Shown in pieces: positions 7,106 through 14,389 of a DNA stretch of 47,411 nt. The stretch comes from Oscillospiraceae bacterium. GTDB taxonomy: Bacteria > Bacillota > Clostridia > Oscillospirales > Acutalibacteraceae. The notes beneath the pieces are model-generated. The model did not search any database, was not told the origin of the DNA, and was given only the letters and a program-made list of their open reading frames with translations. The stretch covers positions 1-47,411 of the forward strand of contig CACZGD010000040.1 in the NCBI GenBank assembly GCA_902780565.1. The letters run 5' to 3'. Made by a program: the position numbers and the translations under genes. The stretch's first letter is position 1. Each line of letters opens with the position of its first letter.

Positions 7106-8121
7106 CTTCGCTCCCCTCCCGTCAGCTCCACCGCGTGGCAGATGCAGGGGATGCTTTCCCCCTGCAGGCTGGTCAGCGGGCTCATGAGCGCCCCGGTGCC
7201 CGCAAACAGGACCCGACGCAGCTTGCCTGCCGTCAGCTCCCGAAGGATCCTGGTGGAAAACACCGACGCGCTGCAGCCGCAGCCGGAGCCGCCCGCGTGC
7301 ACGTCCTGTTTTTTGGGATCGAAGATCATAAGGCCGCAGTCGTCGTATACGCGCCCGAGGTCCGTGTCGTAATCGCTTTTCAGCACGTCGCGCAGCAGCG
7401 CCGCGCCGACGCTGCCGAGGTCCCCGGTCAGGATCAGGTCATAGTCCTCCGGCACCGTTTTGGTATCGAGCAGGTATTCCCCGATCGTGGATGCCGCCGC
7501 CGGCGCCATCGCCGCGCCCATGTTGGCGGGGTCCGAAACGTCCATATCCGTAATGCGTCCCACGCTCCCGCGCACGATCCGGGGACCGCTCCCCCGGCTG
7601 CCGATCACGCACGCGCCCGCGCCCGTCACGGTGCGCTGCGCGGTCTGGGACCGCTGCCCGCCGTATTCCAGCGGCATGCGGAACTGCTTTTCCGCCGAGC
7701 AGAAATGGGAGGAGGCCTCCGCCAGCGCGTGCGAGGCGTAGCCACCGTCCACAAACAGCGCCGCCATGAACAGCGCCAGCGCGAAGGTGGAGCAGGCGCC
7801 GAACAGCCCCGCCAGCGGGATCTGCAGCTCCCGGAAGCCGAAGGTGGAGGCGGTGCACTGGTTGAGCAGGTCCCCCGCGAACGCCACGTCGATTTCGGAC
7901 GGATGCAGCCCAGCCTTGTCGATCGCGAGCGTGACCGCCTGCCGCACAAGCGACGCCTCCGCCTTTTCCCACGTGGCGGAGCCGATTCCGTCGTTTTCGT
8001 TGATGAAATCGAATTCGTACGCCAGCGGGCCTTCGCCCTCGGTCTTGCCCACGCTCCCCGCGCCGGACAGGATCACCGGCGCGTTTTCAAAGATATAGGT
8101 GTATTTCCCCAGCTTTTTCAT
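7102..8121 (-). CDS. spoVAD: Stage V sporulation protein AD
   Basis: This 339-residue protein belongs to the SpoVAD family, a thiolase-fold protein of the SpoVA channel complex. The complex loads dipicolinic acid into the forespore and releases it on germination. Family features seen are the N-terminal YTYIFENAPVILSGAGSVGK, GDLLNQC, LFGACSTFA (the thiolase-like Cys position) and the C-terminal GTGALMSPL. It starts 3 bases after the spoVAC stop in the usual order. The partner spoVAE normally found next is absent here and is replaced by a 49-residue ORF. Confidence 0.95.
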   Translation of the reverse strand: MKKLGKYTYIFENAPVILSGAGSVGKTEGEGPLAYEFDFINENDGIGSATWEKAEASLVRQAVTLAIDKAGLHPSEIDVAFAGDLLNQCTASTFGFRELQIPLAGLFGACSTFALALFMAALFVDGGYASHALAEASSHFCSAEKQFRMPLEYGGQRSQTAQRTVTGAGACVIGSRGSGPRIVRGSVGRITDMDVSDPANMGAAMAPAAASTIGEYLLDTKTVPEDYDLILTGDLGSVGAALLRDVLKSDYDTDLGRVYDDCGLMIFDPKKQDVHAGGSGCGCSASVFSTRILRELTAGKLRRVLFAGTGALMSPLTSLQGESIPCICHAVELTGGERR

Positions 8122-8124
8122 CGC

Positions 8125-8562
8125 TTACCCCCGCAGAAAACAATAATAGATCAGCCCGTACAGCGACGCCGCCGAGCAGCCGTAAACGATCACGGGACCC
8201 GCGATTGTGAACATCCGCACCGCCGTGCCGGTGACGCGACCCTCCGTGACGAACTCCACCGCCGGAGATACCACGGAATTCGCAAAGCCCGTGATCGGCA
8301 CCATCGTCCCCGCGCCCGCGTGCTTGGCGATCCGGTCAAAAACGCCGATCCCGGTCAGGGCGGCGGTCAGAACGATCAGCGTGACGCTGACCAGCGTGGG
8401 AGCCAGTTTTTCGTCCGCGCCGAGATACGAATAGAGCGTGAACAGCGCCTCCCCCAGCAGGCAGATCGCGCCGCCCACGCAAAACGCCCACAGGCAGTTT
8501 TTCAGCAGCGGAGAGTTCGGCGACGCGCGTTTGACCTTTTCTCGATAGATCTCTTTTTCCAT
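8125..8562 (-). CDS. spoVAC: Stage V sporulation protein AC
   Basis: This is a 145-residue integral membrane protein of the SpoVAC/SpoVAEB family, part of the dipicolinate channel in the inner forespore membrane. It has several hydrophobic spans and the family block GAGTMVPITGFANSVVSPAVEF followed by VTGTAVRMFTIAGPVIVYG. AAAGGA precedes the ATG at 11 bases. The upstream region carries a sigma-G-like promoter, consistent with late forespore expression. Confidence 0.95.
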   Translation of the reverse strand: MEKEIYREKVKRASPNSPLLKNCLWAFCVGGAICLLGEALFTLYSYLGADEKLAPTLVSVTLIVLTAALTGIGVFDRIAKHAGAGTMVPITGFANSVVSPAVEFVTEGRVTGTAVRMFTIAGPVIVYGCSAASLYGLIYYCFLRG

Positions 8563-8584
8563 GTTCTCACGGTCCTTTCCCCGT

Positions 8585-8613
8585 TAGTATGACCGAAGAA
8601 AACCGCGTTATGC
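8585..8613 (-). promoter_or_regulatory. Sigma-G-like forespore promoter of spoVAC-spoVAD
   Basis: Read on the minus strand, GCATA (8613-8609) is followed after 17 bases by CATACTA (8591-8585). These match the known sigma-G pattern (GHATR, 17-18 bases, CATNNTA). No SigA promoter is evident, fitting forespore-only expression. Confidence 0.7.
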
Positions 8614-8627
8614 GAAAACAAGGCGAC

Positions 8628-8654
8628 AAAAAAACCTCCGCGCAAAACGGAGGT
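8628..8654 (-). terminator. Terminator of the rpsF-ssb-rpsR operon
   Basis: ACCTCCG and CGGAGGT form a 7-bp stem with a 7-base loop, followed on the minus strand by a T run. It lies about 20 bases after the rpsR stop. Confidence 0.85.
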
Positions 8655-8674
8655 CATTTTGTTTCGGCTTGTTA

Positions 8675-8932
8675 TCAGTCGCTGATGTAGGGCAGCAGGG
8701 CAAGCTGGCGGGCGCGCTTGATGGCGACGGTCAGTTCTCTCTGATGCTCAGCGCAGGTACCGGTCACTCTGCGGGGCAGGATCTTCGCGCGCTCGGAAAT
8801 GAAGCGACGGAGCTTGGCGGTATCCTTATAATCGATGAACTCGCTCTTTTCCACACAGAACGTGCAGACTTTCTTGCGTTTTCTGTTCATAGGACGGGCG
8901 GGTCTTGCGCCTTCCTTTTTCTCAAAAGCCAT
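8675..8932 (-). CDS. rpsR: 30S ribosomal protein S18
   Basis: This is an 85-residue S18 protein that binds 16S rRNA together with S6 in the platform of the small subunit. The family core is clear: [36 protein letters not shown] and [14 protein letters not shown]-like C-terminal residues. It keeps two cysteines of the zinc-binding form (CTFC). A perfect TAAGGAGG lies just upstream. It is the last gene of rpsF-ssb-rpsR, the standard bacterial order. Confidence 0.98.
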   Translation of the reverse strand: MAFEKKEGARPARPMNRKRKKVCTFCVEKSEFIDYKDTAKLRRFISERAKILPRRVTGTCAEHQRELTVAIKRARQLALLPYISD

Positions 8933-8960
8933 GATATTTCCTCCTTATCGTAATGTTTTC

Positions 8961-9404
8961 TCAGAACGGAAAACCGTCGTCCTCTACCACGGTCTGAAAA
9001 TCATCGGACCCGGCATTCTGATAGGACGCGGCAGGCTGCGCCGCAGCGGGCGCGGAGCTGTAATCGGCGTTGCCGTTATCAGCCTTGGAGCCGCAGAAGC
9101 GAACGGAATTCGCAACGACCTCATAGGACGTGCGCTTCTGACCGGTCTGCCTGTCATCATAGGTATCCATGTGGAGCTCGCCCTGAATCGAGATCAGAGA
9201 GCCCTTGTGGAAATACCTGCTGACAAAATCAGCCTGCTGTCTCCATGCGACAATATTGATGAAGTCAGTCTTCTTCTCTTCGCCGGCACGGGTAAAGCTG
9301 CGGTCAATCGCAATGCGGAATCTGGCAACGGACAACCCGGAAGAGGTCGTGCGAAGCTCGGGATCGGCAACAAGTCTGCCGACCAATGCAACACAGTTCA
9401 GCAT
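8961..9404 (-). CDS. ssb: Single-stranded DNA-binding protein
   Basis: This is a 147-residue SSB. The N-terminal OB fold (about residues 1-105) shows LVGRLVADPELR, FRIAIDR, TDFINIVAW and GSLISIQGEL. A short Gln/Ala/Ser linker follows. The acidic tip EDDGFPF is a variant of the usual DDDIPF that docks partner proteins. It lies between rpsF and rpsR with short gaps, as in Bacillus. It coats single-stranded DNA in replication, repair and recombination. Confidence 0.97.
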   Translation of the reverse strand: MLNCVALVGRLVADPELRTTSSGLSVARFRIAIDRSFTRAGEEKKTDFINIVAWRQQADFVSRYFHKGSLISIQGELHMDTYDDRQTGQKRTSYEVVANSVRFCGSKADNGNADYSSAPAAAQPAASYQNAGSDDFQTVVEDDGFPF

Positions 9405-9419
9405 GTTTTCTTCCTCCCC

Positions 9420-9698
9420 TTATCTTGCGACGATAATGGAACGAAGAACGCCGTCGGTGATGTTGTAGATACGGTCAAGCTCAGCCGGGAAATCGACGTT
9501 GGCTTCGAACGTGTAAAGCACGTAATAACCGTCCGTCTCGTAGTTGATCTCGTAAGCAAGCTTACGGACACCCCACTCATCGACTGCCTCCATCGTACCG
9601 TTCGCTTCGATCAGAGCCTTGAACTTTTCGACAAGGTTCTTTGCAGCCTCTTCGCCTTCCTTCACGGAAAACACTGCAATGGATTCGTACTTGGACAT
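9420..9698 (-). CDS. rpsF: 30S ribosomal protein S6
   Basis: This is a 92-residue S6 protein, first gene of the rpsF-ssb-rpsR operon and partner of S18. Family motifs are YESIAVFSVKEGEEAAKNLV, WGVRKLAYEINYETDGYYVLY and the C-terminal ITDGVLRSIIVAR. The ATG chosen (MSKYES) has AAGGAGGTG at 9 bases; an upstream in-frame extension would place the ribosome site inside the gene. The leader contains two small hairpins described separately. Confidence 0.98.
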   Translation of the reverse strand: MSKYESIAVFSVKEGEEAAKNLVEKFKALIEANGTMEAVDEWGVRKLAYEINYETDGYYVLYTFEANVDFPAELDRIYNITDGVLRSIIVAR

Positions 9699-9724
9699 TT
9701 GATTGCACCTCCTTCTGGACTTTG

Positions 9725-9766
9725 GCCACCGAAGTGGCAAGGAATGTTGTAAAACGCATTACAACA
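9725..9766 (-). promoter_or_regulatory. Two hairpins in the rpsF leader
   Basis: On the transcript, an 8-bp hairpin (9766-9759 with 9752-9745, 6-base loop) begins at the predicted start. It is followed by a 5-bp stem capped by UUCG (9738-9734 with 9729-9725). The S6:S18 complex is known in several bacteria to bind its own leader. I cannot show that this leader has the conserved CCG bulge of that motif, so the regulatory role is a guess. Confidence 0.35.
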
Positions 9767-9772
9767 GATCGT

Positions 9773-9801
9773 ATTTTAACAGAACGCACAAATAAAGTCA
9801 A
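9773..9801 (-). promoter_or_regulatory. SigA-type promoter of rpsF-ssb-rpsR
   Basis: On the minus strand, TTGACT (9801-9796) and TAAAAT (9778-9773) are separated by 17 bases. No terminator separates it from the upstream propeller-like gene, so some read-through may also reach rpsF. Confidence 0.85.
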
Positions 9802-9834
9802 GCTTTTTTATGAACAATTTCCATTTATTTTTCT

Positions 9835-10956
9835 TCAATCGGCAAGGAACCGGATGTTTTCCGTATCGATGCGCTCGAGCAGGGCGTCCCCCTCATAAAG
9901 AAACAGGAACCGGCCCGCCGTTTCGTAGGTGTAATCGTGAAATGCGCGGAAGGGTTTTTTCTCCTGTTTGAGCTGCCCGACCTGATCGCCGGTATTGCGG
10001 TCATAGAAATCATAGGACAGCGTTTGCAGGCGGTAGATCATATAGACGTTCTCGTCCGCATAGACGATGCGCTCGCCCGCGCCGGTCTCGGCGACGGGAC
10101 GGATGGAGCCGTCCCGCGCATCAGCGCACAGCAGAATATCCCCCTCGTATTTCGACAAATCGCATTCTTCCGGATCGTAAGGGGAATTGAAATCCCGGAA
10201 CAGCACGACAAAACAGAACCTTTCCGTTTCCCGCCGCATAGTGGTCTTAAAAGTCACGCTGTCAAAGCTCTTTCGGACAGGGAACGAGAGTTCTTTGCTT
10301 GCGGTCAGACCGGATGGCGGCGACAGACGCAGGAAGCCGTTTTCTTCGTATTCGTTGAGCAACAGCCCCCAACTGCAATTCGCATCCGGCGTCATGGCGA
10401 CATTCTCACAGCGGTCAAGGGATTCCGAAGAAAACGTCCATCGAAAAGGGGAATCGGGCGTTCTTAAATAGGCGTCCTGATCAAGCAGTCCCACAAGCAC
10501 GCCGTTTTTATAAAGGAAACGGTTGGGAAGCCGCTCCCGCGCGTCCTTCCCCTTCAGCCGGATCTCGCTTTGCACCACGCCCTCCGGCGTCAGCTTTTTC
10601 AGCGTTTTCGCTTCCCGGAGATAAAGGGCGTCCTCGGCGAATGCGATTCCGTTAACGGGCTTTGTTTTTGTCAGAAACACGCGTTCTCCCGTCGGCGGCA
10701 GCTTGCACAGCCCGCCCGCAGCGCTGTCGTAATAGTACGCGTTTTCTCCGTCTGACGTGACGTGCGCCTGCGGCATCGTATCCGATAACGCATCGACGAA
10801 CACGTGCGGAGCGGGATCCCGCATTCTTGTAAGAACAGCCCGGTAATAATCTCCGAAATAAGCGTTTATGATATACGGTGCAGAGAGAAGGACGGAAAAC
10901 ACAAGGATGCCGATCAGAATGCGCCGCAATTTGGATTTTTTGTTTTTCTGTTTCAT
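9835..10956 (-). CDS. Membrane-anchored propeller-like protein, copy A
   Basis: This is a 373-residue protein with a basic N-terminus (MKQKNKKSKLRR) and one membrane span at about residues 12-31, so most of it should lie outside the cell. The ectodomain has recurring short beta motifs (DGENAYYYDSAAGGLC, ENVYMIYRLQTLSYDFYDRN, AGRFLFLYEGDALLERID) that look like blades of a beta-propeller. There are no catalytic motifs. The last 100 residues are almost identical to those of the next gene upstream, down to the DNA. It is the third gene of a minus-strand cluster and runs toward rpsF without a clear terminator. Function unknown. Confidence 0.8.
   Translation of the reverse strand: MKQKNKKSKLRRILIGILVFSVLLSAPYIINAYFGDYYRAVLTRMRDPAPHVFVDALSDTMPQAHVTSDGENAYYYDSAAGGLCKLPPTGERVFLTKTKPVNGIAFAEDALYLREAKTLKKLTPEGVVQSEIRLKGKDARERLPNRFLYKNGVLVGLLDQDAYLRTPDSPFRWTFSSESLDRCENVAMTPDANCSWGLLLNEYEENGFLRLSPPSGLTASKELSFPVRKSFDSVTFKTTMRRETERFCFVVLFRDFNSPYDPEECDLSKYEGDILLCADARDGSIRPVAETGAGERIVYADENVYMIYRLQTLSYDFYDRNTGDQVGQLKQEKKPFRAFHDYTYETAGRFLFLYEGDALLERIDTENIRFLAD
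9864..10114. repeat. 251-bp near-identical segment, copy 1
   Basis: This stretch matches 11012-11262 in direct orientation with no gaps and only scattered substitutions. It encodes the C-terminal blades of one propeller-like protein; the rest of the two genes is much more diverged. Confidence 0.85.
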
Positions 10957-10982
10957 ACTATCACCGGTCCGTCTTGAAAAAA

Positions 10983-12056
10983 TCAGTCTGAAAGGAAGCG
11001 AATGCTTTTCATATCGATGCGCTCGAGCAGGGCGTCCCCCTCATAAAGAAACAGGAACCGGCCCGCCGTTTCGTAGGTATAGTCGTGAAATGCGCGGAAG
11101 GGGTTTTTCTCCTGTTTGAGCTGCCCGATCTGATCGCCGGTATTGCGGTCATAGAAATCATAAGTCAGCGTTTGCAGGCGGTATATGACGTATACGTTCT
11201 CATCCGCATAGACGATGCGCTCGCCCGCGCCGGTCTCGGCGATGAGGCGGATGGAGCCGTCCGTCAAATCCGCGACCAGCAGCACGTCGCCCGAATACCT
11301 CTTCAGCGCGTATTCTTCCGGAGCCTTCTGCCCGGTCCCTCTTTTGAAAATGCACACCAGACACCCGGTCGGAAGCTCCCTGCGCATGGGGAGCTTATAA
11401 TCGCAATCGCCGAAAGCTGCTTCTGTCTCATAGGAGAAGGAGGGCTGCGAAGGCCGGTCCGCCGGACCTTGCAGCGTCAGCAGCCGCGGGAGCTGATCGG
11501 ACCGAAGCCCGACCCTCCAAGCGCCCCCAAGGTCCGGCGTCGCGGAGCATCTGCCAAGCAGCGTCAGGTCCGAAGGCGAAAAGGCATGAGACAACTGATG
11601 CGCGTCAGCGTCCACGTACTCCAGCGTATCGCACAGCCCGATCAAAGAGGAATCATGATAGGCCAACAAAACGGGTTCCAATTCATACTGCGGGATCGAA
11701 AGAGGCGCGGTACAGAGCAGGGGCCCATCCGATGAGACCTTGCGCAGGGTATCGCCGTCCCGGAAAAAGACGTCGCCATCGCCACAGGCAATCCCCTGTA
11801 CCGTATCGCAGACTGCAAAAAGCGACGTTTCGCCTCTGGGACCCATGAGGCAGAGTCCGCCCGCCTTTTGATCGTAGTAGTATACGTTCTTTCCGTCGCT
11901 TGCGACGTGCGGCTGCGGGAAGGCGTCAGACAAGGCGGAAACCTCAATAATCGGCCCGTCATGCTCGCCCGCCCGGAGAAAGACAACCGTACCAATGATA
12001 GCCAGACCGAACAATAACACGATCACGGCAGGAATTTTCAGTCTTTTCAAGATCAC
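10983..12056 (-). CDS. Membrane-anchored propeller-like protein, copy B
   Basis: This 357-residue paralogue of the downstream protein has one N-terminal span (about residues 8-26) and an extracellular beta-rich domain. Shared motifs include SALSDAFPQPHVASDGKNVY, near the N-terminus, and the near-identical C-terminal block starting AETGAGERIVYADENVY. The start codon is uncertain: GTG at 12056 sits too close to AAAGG, while TTG at 12050 has proper spacing. The two proteins differ most in the middle, where a ligand might bind. Function unknown; it is probably cotranscribed with its neighbours. Confidence 0.8.
   Translation of the reverse strand: MILKRLKIPAVIVLLFGLAIIGTVVFLRAGEHDGPIIEVSALSDAFPQPHVASDGKNVYYYDQKAGGLCLMGPRGETSLFAVCDTVQGIACGDGDVFFRDGDTLRKVSSDGPLLCTAPLSIPQYELEPVLLAYHDSSLIGLCDTLEYVDADAHQLSHAFSPSDLTLLGRCSATPDLGGAWRVGLRSDQLPRLLTLQGPADRPSQPSFSYETEAAFGDCDYKLPMRRELPTGCLVCIFKRGTGQKAPEEYALKRYSGDVLLVADLTDGSIRLIAETGAGERIVYADENVYVIYRLQTLTYDFYDRNTGDQIGQLKQEKNPFRAFHDYTYETAGRFLFLYEGDALLERIDMKSIRFLSD
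11012..11262. repeat. 251-bp near-identical segment, copy 2
   Basis: This is the partner of 9864-10114 at a constant 1148-base offset. The sharp contrast with the diverged 5' portions suggests recent duplication or gene conversion limited to this block. Confidence 0.85.
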
Positions 12057-12074
12057 ACCGCCTTTCTTCCGATT

Positions 12075-13058
12075 TCACGCAGCCGCATCCCAACACAGGG
12101 ACCCGATTTCCCCGAACGGGGTCGGGATTGGAAACGTTGTATAATAGTTGGAGATCGAATACGACCTGCCATCCTCCAGAGAGAATACGACAAGCTTGTA
12201 TTCCCCCGTCATCGGTTCCCCGCCCTCCTGCATCATGCAAAGAACGCAGGAGCCGTCCGGGGACAGCGCCGCCATGGGCAGATCGTTATGCTGCCGCCGA
12301 CCGTCCGTCAGCGGCGTATCATAGGCCCGGAGCGTCTGCCCCGTTTCAAGGGAAACGACGCAGAACGCATTTTTGCTCCGGTCATACGTGAGCAGATCGC
12401 CGTCCGGCAGCAGCGCGGCGCACGTCAGCGATCCGGACAGCCTGAGCGCACGCTCCGTCTGCACGGACCAATCGTAAACGTACCACGCCGATTGTGCGGG
12501 CAGGGATTCGTTCGTCCGGCGATAAACAAGATGCGCGTCGTCCGCAAGGAGCCGGACGCTTGCAGTAAAGCCGTCCGGCTCCGCAAGCGCGGTACATACC
12601 GTTTGACGCAGCTCGATCCCGCCGCCTGCCTCCTGCATAACGGCTGCGGCAACGCCTTCCCGAAACGGCGTAAGCCCGATACAGTGAACGCCGGCGCTTG
12701 CCAGTACGGCGCCGTCCCGAGACGCGCACAGCAGGCAGAGCCGGTTTTCTGCGTCCGCCGCGGTGCACCAGACGTGCCCGTCCTTTCCGACGGCAAGATT
12801 GGCGGGACGCTGATATCCCGGCGGCGAAAACAACGTTTTTTCTCCGCTGCCGAGGTCCACGAGCTCCACGGCGTCCGGGCGTCCGACCCAAAGACTGCCG
12901 CCTTTTTCACAGAGTATCTGCTTTGCCTCGGGAGAAGCAAGCCGCGCAAAGCCCCGCAGGACCCCGCCCGAAAGGACGCAGATCAGAAAAACCGAAAGCG
13001 CGGCGACGCCGACGGCAAGCATTGTGATTCTGATTGTTTTTATCGACATACGTTTCAC
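12075..13058 (-). CDS. Membrane-anchored propeller-like protein, divergent paralogue
   Basis: This is a 327-residue protein with one span at about residues 8-30 (ITMLAVGVAALSVFLICVLS) and an extracellular domain with propeller-like repeats (GSLWVGRPDAVELVDLGSGE, GKDGHVWCTAADAENRLCLL, LSPDGSCVLCMM). It is related in build, but weakly in sequence, to the two genes that follow. The start is GTG with AAGGAG at 9 bases; an ATG three codons in is too far from that site. It is the first gene of the three-gene cluster. Function unknown. Confidence 0.78.
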   Translation of the reverse strand: MKRMSIKTIRITMLAVGVAALSVFLICVLSGGVLRGFARLASPEAKQILCEKGGSLWVGRPDAVELVDLGSGEKTLFSPPGYQRPANLAVGKDGHVWCTAADAENRLCLLCASRDGAVLASAGVHCIGLTPFREGVAAAVMQEAGGGIELRQTVCTALAEPDGFTASVRLLADDAHLVYRRTNESLPAQSAWYVYDWSVQTERALRLSGSLTCAALLPDGDLLTYDRSKNAFCVVSLETGQTLRAYDTPLTDGRRQHNDLPMAALSPDGSCVLCMMQEGGEPMTGEYKLVVFSLEDGRSYSISNYYTTFPIPTPFGEIGSLCWDAAA

Positions 13059-13095
13059 GAGAAGGACTCCTTGTTTCTTTGACCCTCATTCCCAA

Positions 13096-13104
13096 ATTAT
13101 AACA
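13096..13104 (-). promoter_or_regulatory. Extended -10 promoter of the three-gene propeller cluster
   Basis: On the minus strand the motif is TGTTATAAT, an extended -10. No good -35 lies 17 bases upstream. It is positioned about 40 bases before the GTG start of the first gene. Confidence 0.55.
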
Positions 13105-13194
13105 CGCCCCGCTCGGAAAGGACAGGCAAATAAACGATTTGTAACGGATTCTTAATCACTTCGTAATATCTGAATCAATTCGAAATAAAAAATC

Positions 13195-14298
13195 TCATTG
13201 TGAATCCCGCGTTCCTTGATTTTCGACGATCAGGAAACAGGTGTCCGTTTTATCATGGAAATAATAGGACCCGTCCGGCGCATAGGGGTTATTTTTTTTG
13301 TCGCCCGCGACGATCACGTAGGCATGATTGTTTTGCCCAAGCGCGGAAAGATCGACATCCGGTTTCAGCCTTGTAAGCATCCCCGGCATAACCGTACAAT
13401 CCATATAGGTGCTTCCGTTTCCGAGATCCACCGGCTCGTGGTTGATAAACAGGCTCAGGCGCAGCGTTTCCGGCGCGCCGAAGGCGTCGATATACAAAGC
13501 GTCGGAATCAGGCTCCCGCACGTAAAGCACCGTGTTTGCTTCCGTTTTATAAGAAGACAAAAGATAAACGTAGGTCGCGTCCCCGTCGGAGAGATTCGCG
13601 CCGTGCGTATCGGCGTCTTCCAATGGGACGACCTCCGAAGCGACCTCCGCCGGCGGCATCTGCACGGGAGCATCCGCCAGCATATTCACGCACATAAAAT
13701 GATGATGCTGCGACAAATGCTCATAAAACCGTCCGTACCGGTAATGTCCCGTAAACACCGTCGTGTAGGACGGCATGATCACGGTCCAGAATTCCAGATC
13801 AAGCACGTCGCCGCGCCGTCCGGTATTCGGCACAAACGTAACGCGCAGACGGACCGTTTCCCGGGAGCGAAGCGTCAGCGTCTGCATGTATGCAGACGCC
13901 GTTTTGTCCCCGGACGCGGGCTGAACGGAAAAAACCTGATGCACGCCGTTCAAAAGTAAAAATATGCCGTGCTCCGTCTCGTCTTCCCCGCCGGTGAAAG
14001 CAATCTCCAAAGCGACCTCCCCGCCGGCATAATCGACATAATAGCCGGATGCATCGCAAGGATTCCCTTCCAAAGAGGAGAAACAATAGCGATCCCTGTA
14101 TTTTTCCCCGTCGTCGTTTTCAGCGGGGATCTCCGGTTGACGCTCGGTCGGCGCCGTCGTTTGACGGACAGACGCTGCCGTCGGCACGGCAGGAACGCCG
14201 GATTCAGATGAAACGCCGCCGTTACACGCGGATAATACATACATACCGCACAAAAGGATGAAACATATTCTGAAGAAAGCTTTTTTTATACAAATCAT
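13195..14298 (-). CDS. Lipoprotein sharing the ectodomain of the anti-sigma-like protein
   Basis: This is a 367-residue protein starting MICIKKAFFRICFILL with lipobox VLSAC, so it is predicted to be lipid-anchored outside. The chosen ATG has AGGAG at 10 bases. Two blocks match the N-terminal half of the neighbouring 779-residue protein: GIFLLLNGVHQVFS with VTFVPNTGRRGDVLDLEFWT, and LRLSLFINHEPVDLGNGSTY with NNHAYVIVAG. It may be a duplicate of that sensing ectodomain without the propeller and cytoplasmic part. It lies just after the terminator of the sigma operon; no clear own promoter is seen. Function unknown. Confidence 0.8.
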   Translation of the reverse strand: MICIKKAFFRICFILLCGMYVLSACNGGVSSESGVPAVPTAASVRQTTAPTERQPEIPAENDDGEKYRDRYCFSSLEGNPCDASGYYVDYAGGEVALEIAFTGGEDETEHGIFLLLNGVHQVFSVQPASGDKTASAYMQTLTLRSRETVRLRVTFVPNTGRRGDVLDLEFWTVIMPSYTTVFTGHYRYGRFYEHLSQHHHFMCVNMLADAPVQMPPAEVASEVVPLEDADTHGANLSDGDATYVYLLSSYKTEANTVLYVREPDSDALYIDAFGAPETLRLSLFINHEPVDLGNGSTYMDCTVMPGMLTRLKPDVDLSALGQNNHAYVIVAGDKKNNPYAPDGSYYFHDKTDTCFLIVENQGTRDSQ

Positions 14299-14335
14299 TT
14301 TATCATCACTCCTGATAACCGCTCCGGGGGAGACG

Positions 14336-14376
14336 GAAAAACCCAAAAGCCGCCGCAGCGGTCCGGCTGCGGCGGC
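14336..14376 (-). terminator. Terminator of the ECF sigma / anti-sigma operon
   Basis: GCCGCCGCAGC and GCTGCGGCGGC form a perfect 11-bp GC stem with a 6-base loop, followed on the minus strand by TTTTGGGTTTTT. Confidence 0.8.
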
Positions 14377-14389
14377 GGGAGCAGGGTTC

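Noticed and set aside
9864-11262. CRISPR or other short-repeat array
   Set aside because: Only two long direct copies exist, both inside coding genes; there are no regular short repeats in the window.
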